From contig NZ_LZTA01000062.1 in NCBI RefSeq assembly GCF_001665875.1, positions 1 through 64,000 of the forward strand: a stretch of 64,000 nt of DNA, written 5' to 3'. The position numbers and the translations under genes were made by a program. A model generated the notes under the pieces. That model was not told the origin of the DNA. It saw only the letters and a program-made list of their open reading frames with translations, and made no database searches. Shown one piece after another: positions 9,197 through 18,195 of this stretch (positions are counted from its first letter, which is position 1; every line of letters starts with the position of its first letter). This DNA comes from Mycobacterium sp. 852002-40037_SCH5390672. Its GTDB lineage: Bacteria; Actinomycetota; Actinomycetes; Mycobacteriales; Mycobacteriaceae.

Positions 9197-9244
9197 TCGT
9201 GCAAGCATGGGCTGAACGCGTAAGACGAGAGGAAGGTTGCGGCC

Positions 9245-9526
9245 ATGGCGGTGTACGGGCTCTTGGGAAAGGCGGCGGGCACGGTATTCACCGGGCTGGT
9301 CGGCGTGACGGCCTACGAGGTGGCGCGCAAGGCCGTGGCCAAGGCGCCGCTGCACGAGACCGCGGTCAAGGGGGCCGAGCTCGGACTGCGCGGCACCCGC
9401 AAGGCCGAAGAGGCCGCCGAGTCGGCGCGGCTCAAGCTCGCCGACGTCATGGCCGAGGCCCGTGAGCGCATCGGCGAGGAGGCGCCCACCCCCTCGATCG
9501 GCGACACCCACGACCACGAGCACTGA
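9245..9526 (+). CDS. pacL1: PacL1, P-ATPase-associated metal chaperone (DUF1490)
   Basis: 93-residue protein like Rv3269. PacL proteins partner P1B ATPases: the N-terminal glycine-rich membrane segment (about 4-26, GLLGKAAGTVFTGLVGVTAY) anchors it, a charged Ala/Glu region follows (about 55-80), and the C-terminus ends in an acidic/His metal-binding motif, here DTHDHEH. In M. tuberculosis PacL1 binds zinc and supports CtpC in zinc resistance. The gene sits 10 bases before the ctpC start chosen here, downstream of the AT-rich operator, so both are expected to be metal-induced together. The start has a good ribosome site (GAGAGGAAGG) upstream of the ATG. Confidence 0.88.
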   Translation: MAVYGLLGKAAGTVFTGLVGVTAYEVARKAVAKAPLHETAVKGAELGLRGTRKAEEAAESARLKLADVMAEARERIGEEAPTPSIGDTHDHEH

Positions 9527-9536
9527 TCCTTCCGAT

Positions 9537-11774
9537 ATGGACCTCGCCCTAGTCCCCGACATCGCAGACGAGGCGCGAACCGAAGACCCCGCGCTGCAAG
9601 TCATTTCGGACGCGGCCGGACGCATGCGGGTCGCCGTCGAGTGGGTGCGCGCCAACTCCCGGCGCGCCGTGGCGGTCGAAGAGGCCGTCGCCAAGTGCGA
9701 GGGTGTGCGCGTGGTGCACGCCTACCCGCGCACCGGATCGGTCGTCGTCTGGTATTCGCCCCGGCGCGCTGAGCGTTCCGCGGTGCTGGCCGCCATCGGC
9801 GAGGCGGCGCACGTCGCCGCCGAGCTCATCCCGGCCCGCGCGCCGCATTCGGAGGAGATCCGCAACGCCGACGTGCTGCGCATGGTCGTCGGCGGCGCCG
9901 CGCTGGCGCTGCTGGGGGTGCGCCGCTACGTCTTCGCGCGCCCGCCACTGCTGGGCCCCAGCGGCCGGTTGTTCGCCACCGGGGTCACCGTCTTCACCGG
10001 CTATCCCTTCCTGCGCGGCGCGCTGCGCTCGTTGCGCTCCGGGCGGGCCGGAACCGACGCGCTGGTCTCGGCGGCGACCGTGGCGAGCCTGGTGTTGCGT
10101 GAGAACGTCGTCGCGCTGACCGTGCTGTGGCTGCTCAATATCGGTGAGTACCTTCAGGATCTGACGTTGCGGCGGACCCGCCGGGCCATCTCCGAACTGC
10201 TGCGCGGCAGCCAGGACACGGCCTGGATCCGGCTGACCGACGACGCGCAAGCCGGCCCGAGGGCCGAGGTGCAGGTGCCGATCGACACCGTGCAGATCGG
10301 CGACGAGGTCGTGGTCCACGACCATGTCGCCATACCGGTCGACGGCGAGGTGGTCGACGGCGAGGCGATCGTCAACCAGTCCGCGATCACCGGGGAGAAC
10401 CTGCCGGTCAGCGTGGTGGTCGGCATGCACGTGCACGCGGGTTCGGTGGTGGTGCGCGGGCGCCTGGTGGTGCGCGCCCACGCGGTCGGCAACCAGACCA
10501 CCATCGGTCGCATCATCACCCGGGTGGAGGAGGCCCAGCACGACCGCGCGCCGATCCAGACCGTCGGCGAAACCTTCTCGCGCCGTTTCGTTCCCACCTC
10601 GTTCATCGTCTCGGCCATCACCTTGGCGATCACCGGTGACGTCCGCCGGGCGATGACCATGCTGCTGATCGCCTGCCCGTGCGCGGTGGGCCTGGCCACC
10701 CCGACCGCGATCAGCGCGGCGATCGGCAACGGCGCGCGACGCGGCATCCTGATCAAGGGCGGCTCACACCTCGAGCAGGCCGGCCGGGTGGACGCGATCG
10801 TGTTCGACAAGACCGGCACGCTCACCGTCGGGCGCCCGGTGGTCACCAATATCATTGCGCTGCACTCAGATTGGCAGCCCGAACAGGTGCTGGCGTATGC
10901 GGCCAGCTCGGAGATCCACTCCCGGCATCCGCTGGCCGAGGCGGTGATCCGGTCCACCGAGGAACGCCACATCACCATCCCGCCGCACGAGGAGTGCGAG
11001 GTCCTAGTCGGGCTGGGCATGCGGACCTGGGCCGACGGCCGGACCCTGCTGCTGGGCAGCCCCGGGCTGCTGCAGGCCGAAAAAGTCAAGGTGTCCAAGA
11101 AGGCAAAGGACTGGGTCGACAGGCTGCGCCGCCAGGCCGAGACCCCGCTGCTGCTGGCCGTGGACGGCAAACTGGTGGGGCTGATCAGCCTGCGCGACGA
11201 GGTGCGTCCCGAGGCCGCCGACGTGCTGGAGAAGTTGCGCGCAGGCGGTATTCGCCGAATCGTGATGCTCACCGGAGATCACCCCGACATCGCCGAGGTG
11301 GTGGCCGGCGAGCTCGGGATCGACGAGTGGCGCGCCGAGGTGATGCCGGAGGACAAACTCGCCGCCGTGCGCGAACTGCAGGACCAGGGCTACACCGTCG
11401 GCATGGTCGGCGACGGCATCAACGACGCCCCCGCGCTGGCCGCCGCCGACATCGGCATCGCCATGGGGTTGGCCGGCACCGACGTGGCCGTCGAGACCGC
11501 CGACGTGGCGCTGGCCAACGACGACCTGCACCGCCTGCTCGACGTGCGCGACCTGGGCGCCCGCGCCGTCGACGTCATCCAGGAGAACTACGGCATGTCC
11601 ATCGCCGTCAACGCCGCCGGCCTGATCATCGGCGCCGGCGGCGCGCTGTCCCCCGTACTGGCCGCCATCCTGCACAACGCGTCGTCGGTGGCAGTGGTGG
11701 CCAACAGCTCCCGGCTGATCCGCTACCGCCTCGATGCTCCGCGTGGCGCATCGAACGGCGATCGCGCAGGCTGA
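9537..11774 (+). CDS. ctpC: P1B-type metal cation-transporting ATPase CtpC
   Basis: 745 residues from the ATG at 9537; an earlier in-frame start at 9462 would run inside pacL1 and is disfavoured. Order of parts: an HMA-like N-terminal domain lacking a CxxC motif, membrane helices, the actuator motif TGE (in SAITGEN), the ion-channel motif CPC at about 380-382, the phosphorylated Asp of DKTGT at about 424, the nucleotide-binding HP pair in SRHPLAEA and the hinge GDGINDAP. CPC without cytosolic CxxC fits the CtpC branch, reported as a zinc and/or manganese exporter (Rv3270). It is convergent with the next gene, with only 4 bases between stops. Confidence 0.93.
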   Translation: MDLALVPDIADEARTEDPALQVISDAAGRMRVAVEWVRANSRRAVAVEEAVAKCEGVRVVHAYPRTGSVVVWYSPRRAERSAVLAAIGEAAHVAAELIPARAPHSEEIRNADVLRMVVGGAALALLGVRRYVFARPPLLGPSGRLFATGVTVFTGYPFLRGALRSLRSGRAGTDALVSAATVASLVLRENVVALTVLWLLNIGEYLQDLTLRRTRRAISELLRGSQDTAWIRLTDDAQAGPRAEVQVPIDTVQIGDEVVVHDHVAIPVDGEVVDGEAIVNQSAITGENLPVSVVVGMHVHAGSVVVRGRLVVRAHAVGNQTTIGRIITRVEEAQHDRAPIQTVGETFSRRFVPTSFIVSAITLAITGDVRRAMTMLLIACPCAVGLATPTAISAAIGNGARRGILIKGGSHLEQAGRVDAIVFDKTGTLTVGRPVVTNIIALHSDWQPEQVLAYAASSEIHSRHPLAEAVIRSTEERHITIPPHEECEVLVGLGMRTWADGRTLLLGSPGLLQAEKVKVSKKAKDWVDRLRRQAETPLLLAVDGKLVGLISLRDEVRPEAADVLEKLRAGGIRRIVMLTGDHPDIAEVVAGELGIDEWRAEVMPEDKLAAVRELQDQGYTVGMVGDGINDAPALAAADIGIAMGLAGTDVAVETADVALANDDLHRLLDVRDLGARAVDVIQENYGMSIAVNAAGLIIGAGGALSPVLAAILHNASSVAVVANSSRLIRYRLDAPRGASNGDRAG

Positions 11775-11778
11775 GGGT

Positions 11779-12435
11779 TCAGCAGCCGCAATCCTCGCCA
11801 CGCCAGGCGCGCACGCCCTGCCACACCGCAACCCCGGCGATCGCCAGCCCCACCGCGGGGTCGATCCACCACGCGCCGGACCACAGTGTCGTCATCGCAA
11901 GGCCGATCAGCACCCCGGCGGCCTGGGCGGCGCACAGGTAGTTCTGGATTCCTTCGGCCTCGGTGGCCCCCGAGCCCAACCGGGTGCCCAACCGATGGTT
12001 GGCCCGCCCCAGCACCGGCATGAGCACCAACGCGAAGGCGGTCAGCCCGATGCCGATCACCGACGTCTCGGCGTGGTGGTCACCCGTCAGCTCGTGGATG
12101 GATTCGGCGGCGATGTACGGAGCTGTCAGCCAGAACGACACCGCGACACCGCGCTGCGCTCGCCGCTCGGCGCTCTCGGAAAATGCACGCGCACCGCTGA
12201 ACCGCCACACCACCATGGCGCTCGCCAGCGCCTCCGACGCTCCGCCCAGGGCCCAGCCGGTCAGGGCGACGGAGGAGACCAAGAGCCCCTGCCACAGCCC
12301 GACGACGCCCTCGACGAGCACCACCGCCAGGCTGATCCAGGCCAACCGGCGCGCCCACCCGGCGCCGCGCCGGCGGTCGGCGTCGTGGGCCGCGATGCTC
12401 CCGCATTCTTGCTCGATGGCAACCGAAGGGGTCAT
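11779..12435 (-). CDS. Cation-efflux-like integral membrane protein (Rv3271c-like)
   Basis: 218 residues with about five to six membrane segments (roughly 28-52, 60-80, 95-115, 125-145, 165-185, 190-208). The last helix, WWIDPAVGLAIAG, resembles helix 5 of cation diffusion facilitators, including the conserved Asp. The helix 2 position that carries His/Asp metal ligands in true CDF proteins is here GGASEALASAM, so transport ability is doubtful. It ends with a Cys-rich EDCGC tail. The place next to ctpC hints at a link with metals, but the genes are convergent and need not be co-regulated. Confidence 0.75.
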   Translation of the reverse strand: MTPSVAIEQECGSIAAHDADRRRGAGWARRLAWISLAVVLVEGVVGLWQGLLVSSVALTGWALGGASEALASAMVVWRFSGARAFSESAERRAQRGVAVSFWLTAPYIAAESIHELTGDHHAETSVIGIGLTAFALVLMPVLGRANHRLGTRLGSGATEAEGIQNYLCAAQAAGVLIGLAMTTLWSGAWWIDPAVGLAIAGVAVWQGVRAWRGEDCGC

Positions 12436-12572
12436 GGCGCGAGGCTAGCGGCGCCCCGGCGGGGCCCGTGCCCGCAACGCCCGGCCGTGATCGATCTGTG
12501 TCGCACCTCGTGACCGGGGCCTCGGCGCTGGTAGTTATGGTGGCTAACCAGTAGACCGGAAGGATTTCCACG

Positions 12573-13496
12573 ATGGCGCGCACCGACGACGACACCTGGG
12601 ACCTGTCGACCAGCGTGGGAGCGACCGCCACCATGGTGGCCGCCGGACGGGCCCGGGCCACCCGAGACGGGCTGATCGACGACCGGTTCGCCGAGCCCCT
12701 GGTGCGCGCGGTCGGCGTCGACTTCATGACCCGGTGGGCCGCCGGTGAGCTCGACTCCGCCGACGTCGACGAGCCCGACGCCCCGTGGGGCATGCAACGC
12801 ATGACCGACATGATGGCCGCCCGCACCCGCTACATCGACGCGTTCTTCGCCGAGGCGGGGGCCCAGAACAATGGGGCCATCCGGCAGGTGGTCATCTTGG
12901 CTTCCGGCCTGGACGCGCGCGCCTATCGGCTGCCGTGGGCGCGGGGCACCACCGTGTTCGAGATCGACCAGCCGCAGGTCCTCGAGTTCAAGGCCGCCAC
13001 CATCGCCGAACTCGGCGCCGAACCCACCGCCGAAGTGCGCGCCGTTCCGATCGACCTGCGCCACGACTGGCCGTCGGCGCTGCGGCAGGCCGGCTTCGAC
13101 ACCGCCCGGCCGGCCGCCTGGGCGGCCGAGGGACTGGTCGGCTTCCTGCCGCCCGAAGCTCAGGACCGCTTGCTGGACAACATCACCGCCCTGTCCGCCG
13201 ACGGCAGTCAGCTGATGGTTGAGGTCTTCGCGAACACGGGGACAAACGGGGACGCGTTGAACGCCGCGAGCGAGAAATGGCGGCGCAACGGCCTCGACAT
13301 CGCGCTGGGTGAACTGGGCTTCCCCGGCGAGCGCAACGACGTGGCGACCTATCTGCAGCACCTGGGCTGGCAGCCGGTTCGCACACCGCTGAACCAGCTG
13401 TTGGCCAACAACGGGTTACCGCTGCAGTCCACGGATCCCGATGCGCCCTTCGCCCAGAACTACTACTGCACAGCGGTGCTGCACAGGGCAGGTTAA
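12573..13496 (+). CDS. SAM-dependent methyltransferase, TIGR00027 family
   Basis: 307 residues of the large mycobacterial family of putative class I methyltransferases (relatives of Rv0726c and Rv0731c). Typical marks are the N-terminal [14 protein letters not shown], then the SAM-binding segment [15 protein letters not shown] and the acidic residue of [12 protein letters not shown] that would contact the ribose. The substrate is unknown. A ribosome site GGAAGGA precedes the ATG. It lies 14 bases before the CoA transferase gene in the same direction. I recall no such gene between Rv3271c and Rv3272, so it looks like a lineage-specific insertion of this expanding family. Confidence 0.88.
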   Translation: MARTDDDTWDLSTSVGATATMVAAGRARATRDGLIDDRFAEPLVRAVGVDFMTRWAAGELDSADVDEPDAPWGMQRMTDMMAARTRYIDAFFAEAGAQNNGAIRQVVILASGLDARAYRLPWARGTTVFEIDQPQVLEFKAATIAELGAEPTAEVRAVPIDLRHDWPSALRQAGFDTARPAAWAAEGLVGFLPPEAQDRLLDNITALSADGSQLMVEVFANTGTNGDALNAASEKWRRNGLDIALGELGFPGERNDVATYLQHLGWQPVRTPLNQLLANNGLPLQSTDPDAPFAQNYYCTAVLHRAG

Positions 13497-13510
13497 AGGA
13501 AGGCAATACG

Positions 13511-14716
13511 ATGCCGAACAGCAAGCCCGCCAAGCCACTCGACGGTTACCGGGTGCTCGACTTCACCCAGAACATCGCCGGGCCGATGGCCGGACAGGTG
13601 CTGGCCGATCTGGGCGCCGAAGTCATCAAGATCGAGGCGCCCCTCGGTGAGGCCGCCCGGCACATCACGGCGGTCCTGCCCGGACGCCCACCGCTGGCCA
13701 CCTTGTTCCTGCCCCACAACCGGGGCAAGAAGTCGGTGATGGCCGACCTGCGCAGCGACGAGGCCAAGCAGCAGATCCTGCGGCTGGTCGATACGGCGGA
13801 CGTTGTGCTGGAAGGCTTTCGGCCCGGGGTGATGGAACGCATGGGCCTGGGTCCCGAGCAGCTGCAATCGCGCAATCCCAAACTCATCTACGCGCGCCTT
13901 TCCGCCTACGGCGGCAACGGCCCGGAGGGCAGCCGGCCGGGCGTCGACCTCATGGTCGCCGCCGAGTCGGGCATGACGACCGGGATGCCCACTCCCACCG
14001 GCAAGCCCCAGATCATCCCGTTCCAGCTTGTCGACGCCGCCAGCGGGCACGTGCTGGCCCAGGCCGTGCTGGCCGCGCTGCTCAACCGTGAGCGCCATGG
14101 AGTCGCCGATGTCGTGCGGGTCGCCATGTATGACGTCGCGGTCAGCCTGCAGGCCAGCCAGCTGACCATCCACCTGAACAAGCCAACCGACGCCCCGAAG
14201 CCGGACTCGACACTAAAACCTAAGCGACGCAAGGGTGTTGGTTTCGCCACCCAACCGTCGGACGCATTCAAGGCCGCCGACGGCTACCTGGTGATCAGCG
14301 CGTATGTGCCCAAGCACTGGGACAAGCTGTGCGAGATCATCGGCCGGCCAGACCTGCGCGACGACGAGCGGTTCATCGATCAGCGCGCGCGGGCACTCAA
14401 CTATCCCGAGCTGACCGAAGAACTCGAGAAGGCGCTGGCCGCCAAGACCGCCGACGAATGGGTCCGGCTGCTACAAGAGGGCGGGCTGATGGCGTGCCAC
14501 GCCTACACCTGGAAGCAGGTGGTCGGCACCGCGCTGTTCGCCGAGAACGAACTCGCCCTGCCGGTCGGCGAGGGCCCGGAGCAAGTCACGGTAATCCGCA
14601 CTCCGGCACGCTATTTGAGCTTCGACGCCTTATCGGCTGGCTGGGCCACCGAGCCTCCACCGGCCCTCGGGCAGCACACCGAGGAGTACCTGGGCGCGCC
14701 GCAGCCCACGCCGTAG
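13511..14716 (+). CDS. CaiB/BaiF family III CoA-transferase
   Basis: 401 residues, like Rv3272. Family III CoA transferases move CoA between acids through an aspartyl-CoA mixed anhydride. Seen: the N-terminal signature LDGYRVLDFTQNIAGPMAGQ, DLGAEVIKIE, and the likely catalytic Asp at about 146 in PGVDLMVAAESG. The C-terminal part contains the small domain. The real substrates are unknown. It follows the methyltransferase closely and ends against a hairpin that overlaps its stop and that of the convergent pknD. Confidence 0.88.
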   Translation: MPNSKPAKPLDGYRVLDFTQNIAGPMAGQVLADLGAEVIKIEAPLGEAARHITAVLPGRPPLATLFLPHNRGKKSVMADLRSDEAKQQILRLVDTADVVLEGFRPGVMERMGLGPEQLQSRNPKLIYARLSAYGGNGPEGSRPGVDLMVAAESGMTTGMPTPTGKPQIIPFQLVDAASGHVLAQAVLAALLNRERHGVADVVRVAMYDVAVSLQASQLTIHLNKPTDAPKPDSTLKPKRRKGVGFATQPSDAFKAADGYLVISAYVPKHWDKLCEIIGRPDLRDDERFIDQRARALNYPELTEELEKALAAKTADEWVRLLQEGGLMACHAYTWKQVVGTALFAENELALPVGEGPEQVTVIRTPARYLSFDALSAGWATEPPPALGQHTEEYLGAPQPTP

Positions 14717-14730
14717 GTCCTCACGGCGTG
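14707..14730. terminator. Bidirectional hairpin across two convergent stop codons
   Basis: CACGCCGT (14707-14714) and ACGGCGTG (14723-14730) are a perfect 8-base inverted repeat with an 8-base loop. It covers the stop of the CoA transferase (14714-14716) and of pknD (14721-14723). There is no T tract, as usual for putative mycobacterial terminators. Confidence 0.55.
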
Positions 14731-16715
14731 AGCTTGACCACCCGGTCGTTCCCGCGGTCGGCGACGTAGACGTTGCCATCCTTGTCGACCGTCACCGCCA
14801 AGGGAGTGTTGAGTCCGGTAAACCCGAGGACGGTCGCGGCGGTCGCGCCCGGCGGGTACTTCACCACGTCGTTCTTGTCGTGCTCGGTGACATAGACGGT
14901 GCCGCTGTTGTCCACCGCGATGCCCCATGGCACGGACAGGTCATGAAACGGCAACTCCGACTGGGTATTCGACGCCACGTCGAGCTTCACGACTCTGTTG
15001 TTGTCGGTGTCAGCGACGTAGACGTTGCCCGCGGGGTCGACGGCCACCCCGTCCGGATTGTTGAGCCCGTTGAACGGCAGCACGGTCTGGGTGTTGGATC
15101 CGGCCGCCAGCTTCACCACCCTGCTGTTGCCGCGGTCGGCGACGTACACGCCGCCCTGGCTGTCGACCGCGACGCCCTCGGGGTAGTTCAGGCCGGTGAA
15201 CGGCAACTGCTTTTGACTGTTGGAGCCCGCGGCTATGCTGATCACCCGGTTGTTGAAATCGGCGACGTACACCGTGCCCGCGCCGTCGACGGCCAAGCCC
15301 TGTGGCTCGTAGAGCCCGTTGAACGGCAGCACCGTCGTGGCGTTCGAACCGGTCGTCAGCTTCACCACCCGGCCGTACATGCCCTCGCTGGTCACATAGA
15401 CATTGCCGGCGCTGTCCAGCGTCACCCCGCCCGGAGACAAACGAAAGTCAATGCCGTTGAACGGCAACACACTTTGACCGCTTGCCTGCTTCGACGGCCC
15501 CGACGATTCGGTGGACAGGTAGCTGACGACCGCCACGACGAAAGCGACCAGCGCGACCAGGGCGATGGCGCCGACGATGATCCACTGCTTACGTTTGTTG
15601 TCGTTCGGCACGGCGGGACGCCCGACGTCCGGACGGGGTCCATAAGAGCGGCCGGAAGTCGTGGGGGCGGCGCGGATCAGCGACGGCCCAGAGCCGGACC
15701 GCTCGCTCCTGTTCGCACCGCTGCCCCCCGAGGGCCACGGACCCGCCACGGTGTCGGCGCTCGGTGCCGACGCGAACGAACCCGGCTCGCGCGCCACGCG
15801 CTGATCGTTGGCAGCCGCGCCCAGCGCCGCGCTCTGCCCCTCGCGCAGAATCGTGCTGGCCTGCAGCTGCTGGGATCCGGTCAACGCTTCATGGGCGGCG
15901 GCGGCGAATTCGCCTGCGGTGCGGTAGCGCTCCTCGGGACGTTTGGCCATGCCCTTGGCGATCACGTGATCCAAGGCGGGCGGAATCGCGCCGGGGCGCA
16001 ATTGGCTGGGCGGCGGGGCCGTCTTCGTCAGATGCGCGGCGACCAGCCGTTCGACGGTTTCCGCCCGGTAGGGCGGTGATCCGGTCAGGCACTCACTCAA
16101 AACACATGCGAGCGAATAGATGTCGGCGCTATGGGTGACCTCGTCGTCGGTGAATCGTTCCGGGGCCATGTAGTAATAGGTTCCGATCGCGGTCCCGACC
16201 TGGGTCAGCCCCGGATCGGTCGCGGCCCGCGCGATGCCGAAATCCGCCAGGTAGGCAAAGTCGCTGGGGGTGACCAAAATGTTGCCCGGTGTGACATCGC
16301 GGTGCGTCACGCCGGCGGCGTGCGCCGCGTCCAGCGCGGCGGCGACCTGGCGGATGATGGCGATCGCCCGCGGTGGGGCCAGCGGCCCGTCCCGGTGCAA
16401 CAGAGTGCCCAGATCGACGCCGTCGACAAGGCGCATGTCCACGTAGAAGCGCCCATCGAACTCGCCGTAGTCATGGATCGGCACCACATGCGGTTCGGTC
16501 AGCCGCCCCGCGATGTCGGCCTCGCGCTGCAGGCGCGCACGGAACTCCGAGTTGCCGGTGAACTGCTGGGAGATGAGTTTCAGGGCCACCATGCGGCGCT
16601 TGCGGGTGTCCTCGGCCTCGTACACCTCACCCATGCCGCCCTGGCGCAGAAGTCGCACCAGCCGGTAGGGGCCGAACCAGGACCCGACCCGCGAGGCAGG
16701 CCCGCTATCGCTCAC
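14721..16715 (-). CDS. pknD: Ser/Thr protein kinase PknD with NHL beta-propeller
   Basis: 664 residues, the same length as M. tuberculosis PknD. The kinase domain (about 14-275) has the Gly-rich loop RQGGMGEVY, Lys46 in VALK, HRD at 138-140, DFG at 158-160 and an activation loop with several Thr ending MAPE. A linker, one membrane helix at about 377-400 and an extracellular six-bladed NHL propeller (about 413-664) follow. The catalytic loop reads HRDVTPGN: the usual Lys two after the Asp is Thr142 and the Glu is Gly144, which is odd for an active kinase. The GTG start has an AAGGAGG site 8 bases upstream. It lies 21 bases after pstS2 and is probably co-transcribed. Confidence 0.92.
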   Translation of the reverse strand: MSDSGPASRVGSWFGPYRLVRLLRQGGMGEVYEAEDTRKRRMVALKLISQQFTGNSEFRARLQREADIAGRLTEPHVVPIHDYGEFDGRFYVDMRLVDGVDLGTLLHRDGPLAPPRAIAIIRQVAAALDAAHAAGVTHRDVTPGNILVTPSDFAYLADFGIARAATDPGLTQVGTAIGTYYYMAPERFTDDEVTHSADIYSLACVLSECLTGSPPYRAETVERLVAAHLTKTAPPPSQLRPGAIPPALDHVIAKGMAKRPEERYRTAGEFAAAAHEALTGSQQLQASTILREGQSAALGAAANDQRVAREPGSFASAPSADTVAGPWPSGGSGANRSERSGSGPSLIRAAPTTSGRSYGPRPDVGRPAVPNDNKRKQWIIVGAIALVALVAFVVAVVSYLSTESSGPSKQASGQSVLPFNGIDFRLSPGGVTLDSAGNVYVTSEGMYGRVVKLTTGSNATTVLPFNGLYEPQGLAVDGAGTVYVADFNNRVISIAAGSNSQKQLPFTGLNYPEGVAVDSQGGVYVADRGNSRVVKLAAGSNTQTVLPFNGLNNPDGVAVDPAGNVYVADTDNNRVVKLDVASNTQSELPFHDLSVPWGIAVDNSGTVYVTEHDKNDVVKYPPGATAATVLGFTGLNTPLAVTVDKDGNVYVADRGNDRVVKLTP
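14724..15479 (-). repeat. Six NHL repeats encoded in pknD
   Basis: The C-terminal 250 residues are about six repeats of 41-42 residues, each with a phrase like VLPFNGL, then P-x-G-x-AVD, a GxVYVAD strand and NNRVVKL. They form the beta-propeller sensor of PknD outside the membrane. The underlying DNA is correspondingly periodic. Confidence 0.85.
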
Positions 16716-16736
16716 CCTCGAGCCTCCTTGGCATCG

Positions 16737-17843
16737 TCAGGAAATCGCATTGACCGCGCTCGACAGCTTCGCCGTGAACGCGCTGGGCAGCGGGATGGAA
16801 CCGTACTGGTCCAAACCGTCCTGGCCCGGACCGATCGCGGCCTGCATGAACGCCTTCACCGCCGCGCCCGTGGCCGCGTCCGGGTACTTCGAGCAGACGA
16901 TTTCATAGGTCGCGAGCACGATCGGGTACGCGCCGGACTGCGTCGGCTTGTAGAACGACGAGGTGTCCAGCACCAGGTCGTTGCCCTGCCCGCTGAAGGT
17001 CGCACCGGCGATCGTCTTCTCGACGGAGTCCTTGGTGATCGGCACCGCGTCCGGGCCCGCCGACGTGATGATCGACGCCATGGTCAGCTGCTTGCCCACC
17101 GCGAACGACCACTCGTTGTAGGTGATCGACCCCTCGGTGTTCTGCAGCAGCGCCGACGTGCCGTTGTTCCCGCTGGCGCCCTGTCCGACCCCGCCGTTGA
17201 ACGTCTCGCTGGAGCCCTTGCCCCACGCGCCGTTGGACGCGCCGTCCAAATACTTCTGAAAGTTCGCCGTGGTACCGGATTTGTCACTGCGGAAGATGAC
17301 CGCGATGGGAGTCGACGGCAGGTTGAGGCCCGAGTTGATGGCCTTCAGTGCAGGGTCATCCCACTTGGTGATGGCGCCGTTGAAGATCTTCGCGACGGTG
17401 GGCCCGTCCAGTTTCAGCCCGCTCACACCGGTCAGGTGGTAGGTGACCGCGATCGGCCCGAACACCGTGGGCAGATCCCAGGCCGGCGAACCGCACCGCT
17501 GCGCCGCCCGGTCGTTCTGACCCGTGGACGGGTCAAGGGGGACATCGGAACCGGCGAGGTCGGTTTGGTTGTTGACGAACTCGGTCACGCCGGCGCCGGA
17601 CCCGTTCGCGTTGTAATCCAGCGTGTAGCCGGGGCAGGCCCGGACGTAGGCGTAGACGAACTGCTCGATCGCGTTTTGCTGCGCGGTCGAGCCGCTGTCT
17701 TTCAGCACCTTCTTGCCGCCGCAGTCCACCGGCGCCGACTTGGCGCCGGAGCCCGAGGAGTTCGAGTTGCCGCCGCACCCCGTCAGCGCCAGCGCGGTGA
17801 CGGCCACCAGACCCAACGCGGCGCCATATCGAGGGAACCTCAC
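16737..17843 (-). CDS. pstS2: Phosphate-binding lipoprotein PstS2
   Basis: 368 residues from the GTG at 17843, chosen for its AAGGAG ribosome site and because the signal peptide begins there ([15 protein letters not shown]); the open frame extends further upstream without a site. The lipobox is LTGC, so the mature protein is lipid-anchored and binds phosphate for an ABC importer. Conserved phosphate-site regions include DSGSTAQ, ANGSGAG, AGSDVPL and RSDKSGTT. It most resembles M. tuberculosis PstS2, which also precedes pknD. No pstA, pstB or pstC genes are here, so it must work with a permease encoded elsewhere or act as a sensor with PknD. Confidence 0.9.
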   Translation of the reverse strand: MRFPRYGAALGLVAVTALALTGCGGNSNSSGSGAKSAPVDCGGKKVLKDSGSTAQQNAIEQFVYAYVRACPGYTLDYNANGSGAGVTEFVNNQTDLAGSDVPLDPSTGQNDRAAQRCGSPAWDLPTVFGPIAVTYHLTGVSGLKLDGPTVAKIFNGAITKWDDPALKAINSGLNLPSTPIAVIFRSDKSGTTANFQKYLDGASNGAWGKGSSETFNGGVGQGASGNNGTSALLQNTEGSITYNEWSFAVGKQLTMASIITSAGPDAVPITKDSVEKTIAGATFSGQGNDLVLDTSSFYKPTQSGAYPIVLATYEIVCSKYPDAATGAAVKAFMQAAIGPGQDGLDQYGSIPLPSAFTAKLSSAVNAIS

Positions 17844-18195
17844 GCAACTCCTTCGCACATCGCGGCGGCGGATGCGCAGGGCTCGCCGCCGGCTGCTATC
17901 CAGGGGACCACAAAAGTTAATCAATCGTGAATATACAAACCCTTGACTTTTAATAAGAGGTACCTGTGCGGCGGCTATTTGCCAAGCACCGCCACGTAGC
18001 ATGCGTGGGTGATGGGTCGTCGAGAACACAGCGCAGCCGCGGGTCCGGTTTCGGCCGCCACTGGCGGCGGCACGGGCCTGCCGCTGGGGTCGGCCGGCGA
18101 CCGCCATACGGCGCGGCCGGCTAACTGACCGTGTTCCTGCTGCTGATCATGCTCGGATGGCTGATCACCTGGCTATCGCGGCGGACGCCACGCGA
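17844..18195. other. 352-base gap between pstS2 and the response regulator gene
   Basis: The part next to pstS2 (about 17915-17960) is markedly AT-rich for this genome and should hold the leftward pstS2 promoter; TATATT on the minus strand (17935-17930) is a possible -10. The rest contains a rightward TAGCAT (17997-18002) 6 bases before GTG at 18009, opening a 39-codon frame that ends at 18128, and then a hydrophobic 32-codon frame from GTG 18131 to 18229 that runs into the antisense of the regulator gene. No RNA gene was recognised. Confidence 0.5.

Noticed and set aside
14724..15479. Repeats in this region as a CRISPR or tandem DNA repeat
   Set aside because: The period of about 125 bases is that of NHL protein repeats in pknD and the copies differ at the DNA level.
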